NCBI GenBank assembly: GCA_947034895.1
Contig: OX344762.1
Location: forward strand, 85,988,981 to 86,052,980
DNA length: 64,000 bases
From: Rhytidiadelphus loreus
Taxonomy: Eukaryota; Streptophyta; Bryopsida; Hypnales; Hylocomiaceae
Direction of reading: 5' to 3'
Below, in pieces: positions 47,100 to 58,284 of this stretch. The notes below the pieces were generated by a model. It searched no databases and was not told the DNA's origin. It saw only the letters and a list, made by a program, of their open reading frames with translations. Within the stretch, counting starts at the first letter, position 1; every line of letters begins with the position of its first letter. Both the position numbers and the translations under genes were made by a program.

Positions 47100-47975
47100 A
47101 ATATTCATTTATTTTCTTTGAAAATTTCACACAATGTATGCCTAAAGAGTAGCTTTAAGGCCCAAATTTTTTTTATAACTTTTGACTACATGGTTCAAAA
47201 GTTATTGCATGAAATGTAATTTTCAATGTTCGGTGGGCAGCCCGGTAGAAAAAAAAAATTCTTTGAAAATCACTTTTAAAAAAAAAAAGAAATTGAAATT
47301 GATTCTATAGATTTTAATGTACGTGGTAAGCTTTGATTCATTCCATTTTGATTTAGGAGATGAAAGTTATGAGGAATTTTAGTTTGGGTTAGTTTGTGGG
47401 TAGTTATGGAATCTCTACTCTAAAATAAACTTTGAAGTCTTTTGTTTAAATCAATTTTCAATATTTTTTGAAAAAAATAAAAATATTAGGTGTATATTGT
47501 TTGTTACAACATTAAAACCATTGTGGGATTGGCATTTTTCAATTATGTAGGTAAATTGTTAACAATTTAGTATTTTTATTCATGCTCTACTTCTTCCTAC
47601 TTACTATTTTTTTCCTATATGTTGTACAATTCCAAATGATCTAAATTTTTTCAAGCATGCAGCCAACTTAACTTGAGGAATGAATCTTAAGAGTAACTAC
47701 CATTTTGGACATTTTTACATACAAATCTGATCCTGTGAAGTGCATTTTCATAGGGCCAAAAAAAGATTTTTGTCACTTTAAACATTAATATCTTGCAATC
47801 TACAAGGTGGAAAATTCTAAAAAAAATTCCACATATTTTCCACATATTTTACTACAAAATCCTATAGTTATATGTGTCCAAAAATGATTTTCATCTAAAA
47901 TTTGGTGCTTGTAAATGCAAGGGCAATTTTGGAGCAATTTTGGTAAAATCATAGTTTTTGACATTTAGGGGTTAA
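47100..47975. mobile_element. TTAACCCC-family repeat complex ending TTTAGGGGTTAA
   Basis: It ends ACATTTAGGGGTTAA at 47975. Internal blocks match 2675-3190 (partly inverted) and 18100-18470. It contains GGGCCAAAAAAAGATTTTTG and TATCTTGCAATCTACAAGG. The left border with the neighbouring MITE is not clear. Confidence 0.5.
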
Positions 47976-48422
47976 ACAATCTCACTAATGTGATTGGTGT
48001 GTTTTAATTCCATCTATTAGAGCTACTAAAGATTTAGTTTTGCCTTCTATTTCAAACCTACTTCTACACAACAATTTTTAGAGAATGAAAACTAACTGGG
48101 GTTTTTTGGAATTTTTTTTCCCTATACTTTGAACTCAATTCTTTGACATGAAATTTTTTCTAATGCAAAAATTTAAAGTTGAAAAAGATTGAAAGTAAAA
48201 AATATTTGAAATGAAAGGTGCAAAAAATCTTATTTTCTTCACTTCAAATGCAAATATTTTGCAATTTACACGGTCAAAATTTCCAAAATGCTACACATTC
48301 TTATACTTGTCTAGTGCAACGATCCTACCCTTAGATATGTAAAAAAAAAAAAAATCTTGCAATAGAAATTGCAATTTTGGATGTTTTTTTGACAGAAAAG
48401 GCCTTCATCTTTAGGGGTTAAA
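47976..48422. mobile_element. TTAACCCC-family repeat, 3' part
   Basis: Begins with a block (ACAATCTCACTAATGTGATT, then GTGTTTTAATTCCAT) that recurs at about 38240-38340 and, inverted, at 35360-35460 and 19450-19520. It ends TCTTTAGGGGTTAA at 48422 with the GGCCTTCAT prefix typical of this family end. Confidence 0.55.
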
Positions 48423-48474
48423 ATGCACTCAAACACCTCTCTCCAAAGAAATAGGACTAAATTTTTTTATTTTC

Positions 48475-48700
48475 CCATCATGCAACCCCTTCTAAAATTT
48501 TAAGGTTATTTCATTTCTGGTAGTAAGAACTGTTTGGGAATTAAAACTGTTACTTTCTCATTCTGCGACCTCTCCTAAAATTTTAAGGTTATTTTTTCCA
48601 TTCTGCGACTGCTCCTAAAATTTTAAGGTTATTGAACCATTTGGGACTAAAAATTGTTATTTTTCCATCCTACAAACCCTCGTAAAATTTCAAGGTTATG
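48475..48700. repeat. dispersed 34-bp repeat, 4 copies
   Basis: The phrase CTCCTAAAATTTTAAGGTTA, preceded by CATTCTGCGAC or a variant, occurs near 48478, 48558, 48599 and 48666. Confidence 0.7.
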
Positions 48701-48905
48701 CTTGGTAAGGTAGGAGGCTCTTGAAGCAACCCTTTAGGAGCTCACTAGGAAGCCAAACTCCTTTAAACAATTTACAATAAATTTTGGTAGGAAGAGAATT
48801 GGAATTGGCATCTAGTCCAAGTCATTTCTTATGTTTTGCTCGATGTTTTGGACCTTTGTGGAATTCTTTACAAATGTTTGAAGTTGAAATGCAATAGTTT
48901 CTAAA

Positions 48906-49260
48906 ACCGACCCCCTCCTGAAATATACATAGTTAGTAAATTGAAGAAAGTGAACCGGCCCCCTCCTACAATGTACACAGTTAGTAAATTGAAGAAAGTA
49001 AACCAGCCCCCTCCTACAATGTACACAGTTAGTAAATTGAAGAAAGTGAACCGGCCCCCTCCTGCAATGTACACAGTTAGTAAATTGAAGAAAGTAAACC
49101 AGCCCCCTCCTGCAATGTACACAGTTAGTGAATTGAAGAAAGTGAACCGACCCCCTCCTGCAATGTACACAGTTAGTAAATTGAAGAAAGTAAAGTGACC
49201 CCCTTCTGAAATGTACACGATTAGTAAATTGAAGAAAATGAACCGACCCCTCTTGAAATG
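48906..49260. repeat. 48-bp tandem repeat with two-unit alternation
   Basis: About 7.5 units starting near 48906, 48954, 49002, 49050, 49098, 49146, 49194 and 49242. Each holds CCCCCTCCTGCAATGTACAC then AGTTAGTAAATTGAAGAAAG. Odd and even units alternate GTGAACCGG and GTAAACCAG, giving a 96-bp higher-order period. Because 48 is divisible by 3, open frames exist on both strands (KKVNRPPPTMYTVSKL; FLQFTNCVHCRRG); they are repeat by-products. Confidence 0.9.
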
Positions 49261-50511
49261 GCCAGGGTGAACTGACCCCCTCGCTCGGGCTCGGCCCTGC
49301 GGGCAAACCCTGGAATTATTTATTTTCTGCATATGAATTTGTTTGCAAATTCTTAATTCATTTTTGCAATCAGAGACCCCAAATTAGTCTAGGGAGGTCA
49401 AGAGTATACCCTAGAACGGCCCCAAATAGTTTTTTTTTCTTTTACGTGCACCCCTGGTAAGGCCGAGCGAGGGGGTCAATTTACCCCGATCCCTGGAATG
49501 TGTACACGGTTAGTAAATTGAAGAAAGCGAACCCGGGTACTTACCTGGACTTAGTAGATTTCCGATTTGGTTTGTTTGTTTGTTGGGCCCCGTTAAGGGC
49601 AATCCAAAAAAAAGGGTATGCCGGTACGTGTACCCAGCGCACGGTATTCTTTAGTAAAAGGCGAAAGAATAGTTCGCTCTGTGCTGAGCACGCGGCTTGA
49701 TGGAGAGATGACTAAGGAGCTGGGTATTTATACCCGTTTGAAGAAGTGATGCCTGCAAACGTTATGGTTTAACTTAAGGTATACTGTATGTTGCTCTTGC
49801 CAGACAAGCCATTTGAGGCAGAGAACGGTGACTTCATTCTAGGGTTACACTTGCAGAAGACGGAGAACATATATTCTTTAGTAAAAGGCGAACAAATCGA
49901 TCGATGAGGAAATGCACTCCTTCATTGAAGCGCACGGTATTCTTTAGTAAAAGGCAAACAAATCGATCGATACATACAATGGGTGAGATCAGAGGAAGCT
50001 GCAGCAATTGGTGTGACTCAAGTGTTTGGTTTAGGTCTCTTTTAAGTATCATTCCTTACTAAGCTGGTGCCTGCTGATGTTATGCATAGTTAAGCTTAAT
50101 ATAGCTTCTTATAGAGGTTGCAGTCAGTGTGAGTATTGACATGAGCTTTCCTCTGCATTTCAGTTTGTGAAAACGAACGTCAATTTTGTAAAGAAATTCA
50201 CAAATGTAATATGGCACAACTAAAAGTAAAGAGTCTAGTATGGTTAATGTAGAATTGAAGAATTAATATACAAAAGTTCTATACTTATTTCTACATGGTT
50301 TCCAAACATAATGGAAAGCTACAAGTGACAAAATTCAACCTTGAGATGGATGAAAAGATAAAGGGCGATGAAGCACACAAGAAACATTATAAACAAATTA
50401 GAAGCCATAAATGTTCCATTTTCAATTAGTAGAACTATGGTGATGAATGTTTTGTTTAATGTTCCATTTTCAATTAATGAGGGAGACTTTTTGAGCCCAT
50501 GTTGCATGCCA
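49261..50511. other. repeat-derived mixed DNA, no gene recognised
   Basis: GACCCCCTCGCTCGGG with CTCGGCC (about 49274-49298) is inverted as GGCCGAGCGAGGGGGTC (about 49461-49478), framing a segment that splits the 48-bp array; one more array-like unit follows at about 49499-49530. The string TATTCTTTAGTAAAAGGCGA recurs near 49648, 49872 and 49937, the first and third preceded by GCGCACGG, and TGCCTGC-GTTATG follows twice, suggesting a decayed duplication of about 310 bp. Confidence 0.4.
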
Positions 50512-51689
50512 CTTAAATACACAACGACGCTAGCATGTGAGCGTGTGAGCGTGAGCCTAAGAGCGGTGAGCAGGGATTGTGTGAGCCTAGAGCCTAAAAA
50601 TGTAAAATATGATGTAATTTGTAAATATTTTTGATTAAAAAGTTAAAAGACTGATTTTTTTTCACCAAAATTGCTATGTCTAGAAAAAAAATGACCTATT
50701 ACCATGGGACCTATGCCCGTGGATTTTATATCTAAAAGCTTGGGAAGTTGGTGCTATTGCATGTTTTGAAGTTTATATTGCATCTCGTATTACATTTTAA
50801 GAGGTTGTTTGAGGGTGGATTGGTCAAGTGAGATTACATATAATTTATAGTGAATTCTAAAAATAAGAGGAAAACAAATGCAGTGAAAATATTGTAGGAT
50901 GTAGAGCATTGTGTACATAATAAAATATTCTTTCATTGCAACAAAGAATACATATTGGAATATGAAAATAATACTTTTTTACTTGAATTTAGAGATTTTG
51001 AAGATAATATATTGATACTACGTATCTACTTCATATCATGATATTATCTACCAACTAACTTGAATACTCACACATCTTGATGATTCTAGCAACAACAATT
51101 ACTTGCTTTATTTCATCCAAGTTGAAGGTAGGAGCGTAGATGAATGTGTCTATCTTATAATCAAATTTACACAAATAATGAAAGATATAATAAACGTGTT
51201 TGTAGTTTATGTACATGTCACATTTTCCAATAGAGGCCTCATTTATATTTCCATAATGAGGACAAGTACAAGTTCATGGAAAATTGCAAAGTGTAATATT
51301 ATAAACCTTCTGGTTAGGGTTTGTACCAAACAAAAATATAATAATAGCACCTATGTACTAGAAGCTCAAACAAGATAGTAAGGAAATAATTACCCCAATT
51401 GATATTAACTTTGAATGTATGTGTAATTTTTTGTTAAAGACAAATTTTGAAACTTTATATCATTTCTTGCACTTTGAAAGCACAATTCCAACAGTATATA
51501 GCATATAAAAAACGGATGGATATTGAGTCATTTATGACCTCAAAACTACAATAGCATCCTAAAATCTAGCTTTAAATGTTTAGATTTCAAAGATTTTAAG
51601 GTGCCTTGCTATCCTCAGTCGTTGATGGGTGCAATTTTCAGGGTTGCAATTTAGGGCAACAAATGTTAGGATTTAGTCAAACACTATAG

Positions 51690-52560
51690 TTCATGTATTC
51701 TTTGTTATCCTCCGTTGTTAATGGCTACACTTTTAGAGGATTCAACTTCGCTTCTTCAATGAACCTTGCTACCCCCGCCGTTAACAATTGTGCTTTTAAG
51801 GGATCCAACTTCGCTTCTTCGATGGCTCTTGCTACCCCCCGTCGTTAATGGCTGCACTTTTAGAGGATCCAACTTCGTTTCTTTGATGGACCTTACTACC
51901 CCCTACCGTTAACGGCTGCGCTTTTAGAGGATCCAACTTTGCTTCTTTGATGGACCTTGCTACCCCCTGTCGTTAACGGCTGCGCTTTTAGAGGATCCAA
52001 CTTTGTTTTTTTATGGACCTTTCTACCCTCCGCCGTTAACGGCAGGAGATGTAGAGATGCAACTTTGTTTTTTTTATTGACCTTGTTACCCCCCGCCGTT
52101 AACGGCGGGGGGTTGGAGATGCAATTTTTTTATTTTTATGGACCTTGTTACCCCCCGCCGTTAATGGCGGGGGGTTTGGAGATGCAACTTTGTTTTTTTT
52201 ATAGACCTTGCTACCCCCCGCCGTTAACGGCGGGGGTTTGAAGATGCAATTTTTTTTTTATGGACCTTGTTACCCCCCGCCGTTAACGGCGGGGGGTTTG
52301 GAGATGCAACTTTGTTTTTTTTATGGACCTTGTTACCCCCCGCTGTTAATAGCGGGGGTTTGGAGATGCAATTTTTTTTTTTTTTATGAACCTTGTTACC
52401 CCCCGCCGTTAACGGCAGGGGGTTTGGAGATGCAACTTTGTTTTTTTTATGGACCTTGCTAACCCCCGCCGTTAACAGCTATTCTTTCAAAGGATCCAAC
52501 TTCGCTTCTTGTATGGACCTTGTTACCCCCGCCGTTAACAGCGGGGGTTTGAAATACCAC
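51690..52560. repeat. tandem array of 54-70-bp units carrying GC-rich hairpins
   Basis: About 14 units share GGACCTTGTTACCCCC and CCGCCGTTAACGGC. The first five and the penultimate unit continue as GCTTTTAGAGGATCCAACTT; the others continue as GGGGGGTTTGGAGATGCAA, making a 24-bp palindrome (CCCCCCGCCGTT and AACGGCGGGGGG). Within the hairpin type, CAACTTTG and CAATTTTT alternate from unit to unit, a two-unit higher-order period. Open frames across it (for example 51957-52241) are repeat by-products. Confidence 0.88.
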
Positions 52561-53390
52561 AATTTTTTTTCTACATACCACCATAAATAAAGGACAAGGT
52601 TGGCACTTTCATGTTGAATATTTTGGATATTCAACATTATATTGAATAAAATCCAAAATGTTCATCACAAAGCCTCAAGAGTCACTTATTTGGATGTTTG
52701 TAAAATTGAAGAAGATAAGATCTTTATACAAATTGGATGGTAGGAGGTGAAGCAACGCATGTGGGATATATTAATCTTTAAGATTAGTAAGAGTTTAATC
52801 TTCAAATTATCCCATATCCTTTGAAGGTTCATAAGGAACAATGGATTTCATTATAAAACCACTTCTTTACCCTCCATCCTCACCAAGTATCATTGTAAAA
52901 TTTCCTTTAGGTTTTCATCGAGAATTTATTTGATTATACATGATCTTTGAACATTTCGACTTGTATTAAAAAAATTATTTTTTTACAACAATTTGCTCAA
53001 TTAATTCTTGTTGAATTTGACAATTTCTTCTCTTCATTTTATTTATTTTTCCACATACTTCAAAATAATTATTTTCCACTAATCTTATCTTTCACCTATA
53101 GTAGAATCCATATATTGCATGCTGAAATTTTTCACCTTACTACCTCCAGCCATTAATCACTTTATTTTCATGATTTGATATTTGATTTCTATTGTCTTGT
53201 TTCTCAAATTGAATTGACTTGTGTATGATGTGGCAACAATTTCATTCAATGCCTAAAACTTCATCCTATGCCCAAATTGAACAATAAAACATGAATCTTA
53301 AATCACACTCCACCATTGAACTTTATGAAATTCTAGAAAATGAAATTTAACTTAGAATTCAATTAAACTACTTCCATTGAATTAATCATG

Positions 53391-53540
53391 TTTTTTATTT
53401 ATTAAAAATGTTTTTTATTTATTAAAAATGTTTTTTATTTATTAAAAATGTTTTTTATTTATTAAAAATGTTTTTTATTTATTAAAAATGTTTTTTATTT
53501 ATTAAAAATGTTTTTTATTTATTAAAAATGTTTTTTATTT
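53391..53540. repeat. 20-bp AT-rich tandem repeat, 7.5 copies
   Basis: TTTTTTATTTATTAAAAATG repeats exactly from 53391. The related element at 8.9-9.6 kb has a single diverged copy, so this is a local expansion. Confidence 0.95.
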
Positions 53541-53912
53541 AATAAGTAAATAAAATTTAAATAAAGATAGTTAAAAAAAAAGGGACATCAATTAGCAAAA
53601 TGGTCATTTAGAAAATTAAGGGTTAATACATTTATTTGGTGTAAAATATATATCTACTATGTTCATTTTATTTTTTTCATATTCAAGATATTTCTAAAAA
53701 AATTAAAGCATAGTTAAGAAAATAAAATAAAATGGGTGGACCATTTTCATCCTTTAAATTTATATAAAGGCCCGTGGTTCAATGTCTTGGTACAAAATCA
53801 TTAGTAGCATATTCATTTGTTGTTTAGTCGGACTATACATCCTTTCATCTAATTCTACGGTCATAGGTCCTCAATGGATTTATAATTTCTAAAAAGGATA
53901 AAAAAAAATTGG

Positions 53913-53990
53913 AGGCTCACAGGCTCACAGGCTCATAGGCTCACAGGCTCACAGGCTCATAGGCTCACAGGCTCATGCTCTTAGGCTCAC
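53913..53990. repeat. 10-bp AGGCTCACAG tandem repeat at the hAT-like right end
   Basis: About seven units of AGGCTCACAG or AGGCTCATAG directly inside the terminus; the left end has diverged inverse counterparts. These act as subterminal repeats. Confidence 0.85.
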
Positions 53991-54013
53991 ATACTAGCAT
54001 CCCCGCTTAAATA

Positions 54014-54535
54014 CACAGGGATTGCTTATGGGATACATCATGGCCTATTAAAAAAACTATGGCATATGATTATTGCACCACCTATGAACTAACATAGTCG
54101 TTCACTTTCAAAAATTACAACTAAATGTCAAGTATTCCAAAAGTTATGCAACTTCTTATATTTATTGTAGATTTCATTATCTTTTCATTGAAAGTTCATC
54201 CATTGCACTAATCATTCCTAATTTTGATTCACTTGGTAAAACGTTGTTTATTGGACCTTTTACCTTACTTGCACTATAACAAAAGTTGGTGAAAGAAAAC
54301 TCAATGGAAATTAGTTGTGGTTCTTTTTACCATTGTTATATACATACCCTAAATGATTGTAGTTGATTTCTTTTCTTTTCTTGACTGGAAATTGAAGAAT
54401 TGTGGGGTGTATGAATATACCATTAGACAGGTGTTGAAAATTCTTCCATTTCCAATGGTATATTATATGCTCCAAAATTCTTAAATTTGCATATGAAAAA
54501 TCGAATGTGGTTGTTTAGGTCATGTATAGGACAAT
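54014..54535. other. AT-rich DNA, nothing recognised
   Basis: No gene or terminal repeat is identified. A CACTATAACAAAA string near 54270 resembles a CACTA terminus, but no partner end was found. Confidence 0.4.
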
Positions 54536-54733
54536 GGGTAAAAAACCTATAGCATTGATTTCCATTGTGTTTTTTCTACCAGCATTGTTATAATGTTGAG
54601 TGGGCAAAAAACCTGTAGCATTGATTTCCATTGTGTTTTTTCTACCAGCATTGTTATAATGTTGAGTGGGCAAAAAACCTGTAGCATTGATTTCCATTGT
54701 GTTTTTTCTATCAACATTATTATAATGTTGAGT
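54536..54733. repeat. 66-bp tandem repeat, 3 copies
   Basis: Units start at 54536, 54602 and 54668 with GGGCAAAAAACCTGTAGCAT. The first two are nearly identical. The minus strand is open with a 22-residue repeat (HYNNAGRKNTMEINATGFLP); no family, treated as a repeat by-product. Confidence 0.9.
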
Positions 54734-57240
54734 GTCAAAGTGTAAGTATAGTTTCTTTGAGGTTGGAAATTCAAGCTGAAAGACACTCTTTTGTACAAGC
54801 AACCTCAAAGCATGGCCAATAGAATAATATTTTAGCTAGCTCTGTCATTTTTTGGATAAAAAGTATGCAATTAATGCATGGATAATGCAAAAAAAAATTT
54901 AGTATGGGAAAAGTTGCAATTTTGTTGGGGGGTGGCAACTCTACCACAACTTTGGCCACAAAGAATAGATGAGCTTTTAGTCATGACAAGTACAAAGCTA
55001 GCTAGAATTTGAATATGCTGAGACCAATATGCCTTGTGCCATAACTACAATATAATAAAATATAAATGTAACAATAATTTTTTAATTTTTTAATTCATAA
55101 AAACTTCAAACTTCAATATCTTTTCTATCGTGAATCAAAATGCCACTAAACAAAGTCTATGCATCCTTCCTCAGCTTTCCAATGTCCTTATAGTGAACGG
55201 TACTAAGAATTCAACCAAGAGACGCATGGTTCCTAAAGATCTCACTATAGTAAACAAACAATCTAATTTAATGGATGGATGTCCAAGTGGATGTCTCAAC
55301 AAGCATTCCTATAAGAATTGATTTAACTTTTGTGAAAGTTTTCCATCAAAGATAAATGGTGACCTCACTCATCCCTATCTATATCAATATTCTAGGAATC
55401 TTATGAACCTTTATGTTAGAGAACACTTTTAGAGCTTGAATTGTTTTATAACCTCCTACCTTATATGTAGAGTCACATACATTGATAGGAAAAATCAACA
55501 TAGTCACGATTGGGTTAAGTTCAACCACAACTTGTGTAGTGGACTTTAAGCCTTTATAGCCTAGAGTATTATAGCAAGAAGTGACCAAATTCTTGACATA
55601 TAGTCTAAAATACATAAATGGCTAATTGTTTATGAAATATTTTACTCCTTTAACCATATAGAGTTGCACTTATCCTAAAGATGCATCAATTATAATTTTT
55701 TTGTGGTCATTGGACATTGCATGTTGAAGATTATAATGTTTGTAAAATGTGTATTTCAAATGAAGAAAATATGATTTTTTTTGAGGTTCTCCAATTTTGT
55801 GAGCAATAGGTGAGAATTTTCTTTTCAACTTATAGGTGAATTGGTTTAGTTATGTGTGCACTTGATAGCCCAAAAATGAGACATTATACATTTGCTTTGA
55901 TGTCCTACAAAAATTTTGGTGATTTTAGGAGTTCATGGATGTTTAATATAATTATTTGAAGGTTTGCAAAGAAATATATAGAGAATATTCACTTACAAAA
56001 AGTTTAGGGTTAGGTACAAGGTATGGTAAACTAAAAATATGGTGATATACAATAATGTCATGAACAAAATGATTTGCCTTTGAAATACCAAATAAATGAA
56101 TAATATTAAATGATGTACTAATTGGAATATATTTATAAGCATCTATTGTACAACTTTCTTACAGTGTGATCATCTTCTGTGATGAAAATCAATCACATGT
56201 CTTCTCTATTTTCTTCATCCTTTAGAAGTCAACAAGGTCCAATTTATTTCTCATAATCATATTTATTTATACTATTAATCGATTTCTTTTTCTTAATAAT
56301 GTACATACATGGGACAAACTGATATGTACAATTCTATATTTTGAAATTTCTATGTATCCAAATGATGATTTGATTAGTGCATATAATATACACAAACTTT
56401 GTGCAAATGTTGACTTCTAAAAGGATCAGCCACAACAAACTATTTCTAAGCTTCCAGTATTCATTTGGGCTATTAACCTTGAAAAGACAAGCCCATGACC
56501 ATGGATTAAGCCATATAATTTTTTTCTCTATTTATTGCCATTTTGCAAGTATACATCAATGAATCTTTTATATTTATTTTTCAAAGATGAAAACATATTA
56601 CATGTTTTTTTGCTACTCTTGAGGGCTATGAGTTCCCATTTGTCGAAATCCGCTATTCACAAGTTGTGCTAACCTAGTCGAGTGACTGTCAGATCACTTT
56701 TTTTGAAAAAAAAAAAAAAGTTAACTTTTTTTTTCATTTAAAGGATTTTTCATTTTTTTTTCATTTTAAAAATAAAAATAAAATGTGACACCGGCGTTTG
56801 ATGAGACCGGGGTGGAATAGGCCTGAAACAACCCTCCAGACTTGCCTCCAGCCCCCCCGGATCTCATCTAATGTGTGTTGTATATGAGTTATAAAAGTTT
56901 CAATCTTTTTTTGTAAATTTTTAAAATTAGTATGAATTGAAAAAAAACTTCATATCAAATATGGAATTTATGCTCAAAAAATCTTAAATTTTCTCCATAG
57001 ATGTACGGAGTACATTATAATGAATAATATTGTAGATAGATTTAGATCCTACTTGGGAATATCTAAACCAATAGTAAAGTTCATTCCTAGGGAAACTATT
57101 TTAAATAGGATTACTTCTACAACAACAATAGGCAACTAACTAGGAATAAAACACCCAAGAAAGACATACTTCCAACTAGTATCAAGTTAATTTCTCACAA
57201 TTTGCACAATTAATTATTTAATTCATATATTGTCACTTCC
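54734..57240. other. AT-rich intergenic DNA, nothing recognised
   Basis: Only short incidental ORFs. The motif TACGGAGTA occurs at 57004. A slightly GC-richer patch at about 56785-56870 shows no structure. Confidence 0.45.
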
Positions 57241-58284
57241 CTCTTAACAACCACCAAGGTCAAGTATCACCCCGAATTGTCTTCTTAAAATCTTCAATCT
57301 TGGATCTTTCATCTTTCACCAAATTGGATTTGCCTAGTACAAGTCCAACTTATAGTTCCAATTTGGCTTGGGCAACTTTAGCCTCTCACTCTGAATATGA
57401 CATTTCACTTCTCCAATTGGTATTTGTTTCCATCTTGGACACAACCAAATCTTCTTTCACCAACTTAGAACCAACATCTTCGGCCTTATGTAATTCTGAC
57501 ACTTGGAGAGTGTACATTTTTTCCCCACCGATTTGGCATTTCCAATCTTACTCTCAATTTTCTCAATTATGACACGTTGATTTCCTAATTGGATTTACTA
57601 AACTTTCTCATATTCCCTCTGGAAAATCATTTTGATTCGGTAAACTGAACACTGCTCCATTATCAATTAGGAATTAACACCCAATCACATATAGGCTTTT
57701 AGAACCAAATTAGAATATTCATTAAACTCAAACATCTAGTCATTAACTTCCCAAATTGGACTAACTTACAGACTACCAAACTCCGACTTGACAATGTTAG
57801 CACATAGTTCTAACTTCTAAATTGGAAACATACACCCACAACCAAATACAACTCCATATATAATTCATCACATTATACACCAAATTCCTTTAATCCACAC
57901 TTTATTAAGCCAAATTGGTGGCATATCACCGTTACAAAAATATTGTTTTACAGAATTCCAACTTGGATAGCAAAATACATGCTTCCAATTAGCTTCAGAC
58001 TCTTGTAAATCTTCATCATAAACACCAACATATTATCTCTAGTAGATTAGCATCATCATGCCCAAATCCTAATAGGACTTCATCATTCTTCATACACAGC
58101 CATCTTCACGATGTTGCTTCCTCAAATATACCAATTTGGAATGCAAACTTCCAGCTCCACCACTCTATATTTTTCCAAATTGGATCTTCACAGCAACCGC
58201 TACAATCACTTAATCAGCCAATTCAGACAGACTCTGAACCACAATACACAAATACCAATTTGCACTTAAGAATTCCATCACATC

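Larger units (their letters stand above)
50520..54005. mobile_element. hAT-like non-autonomous element, 3486 bp, TSD CTTAAATA
   Basis: CTTAAATA lies directly before the left end (50512-50519) and after the right end (54006-54013). The left end contains GACGCTAGCATGTGAGC and the right end, reverse-complemented, CGGGGATGCTAGTATGTGAGC; both continue into GTGAGCC/TGAGCCTAAGAGC subterminal repeats. The related right end at 9583 reads CAGGGATGCTAGT, an hAT-style terminus. No transposase fragment is visible; the interior holds a hairpin-rich satellite (51690-52560), an expanded AT-rich 20-bp repeat and AT-rich DNA. The left terminus has diverged by a 2-bp difference from the right. Confidence 0.75.

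Noticed and set aside
5286..48422. TTAACCCCTAAAG strings as interstitial telomere repeats (CCCTAAA)
   Set aside because: Each occurrence has a single CCCTAAA and is followed by conserved non-telomeric sequence; they are ends of a dispersed repeat.
48812..49332. Minus-strand ORFs of 164 and 143 aa and a plus-strand ORF of 85 aa with repeated 16-residue units
   Set aside because: They come from a 48-bp tandem repeat (a multiple of 3) open on both strands; opposite-strand and multi-frame openness argues against coding.
51957..52590. ORFs rich in PPAVNGGG and FYGPCYPPPL repeats
   Set aside because: Read-through of the hairpin satellite; units vary in length and shift frame.
53391..53540. Regular 20-bp repeat as a CRISPR array
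   Set aside because: There are no spacers; it is a simple head-to-tail AT-rich tandem repeat.
54260..54290. CACTATAACAAAA as the end of a third CACTA element
   Set aside because: No matching inverse terminus or 3-bp duplication could be found in the window.
54515..54808. Minus-strand ORFs with a 22-residue repeat
   Set aside because: A consequence of the 66-bp tandem repeat, with no family similarity.
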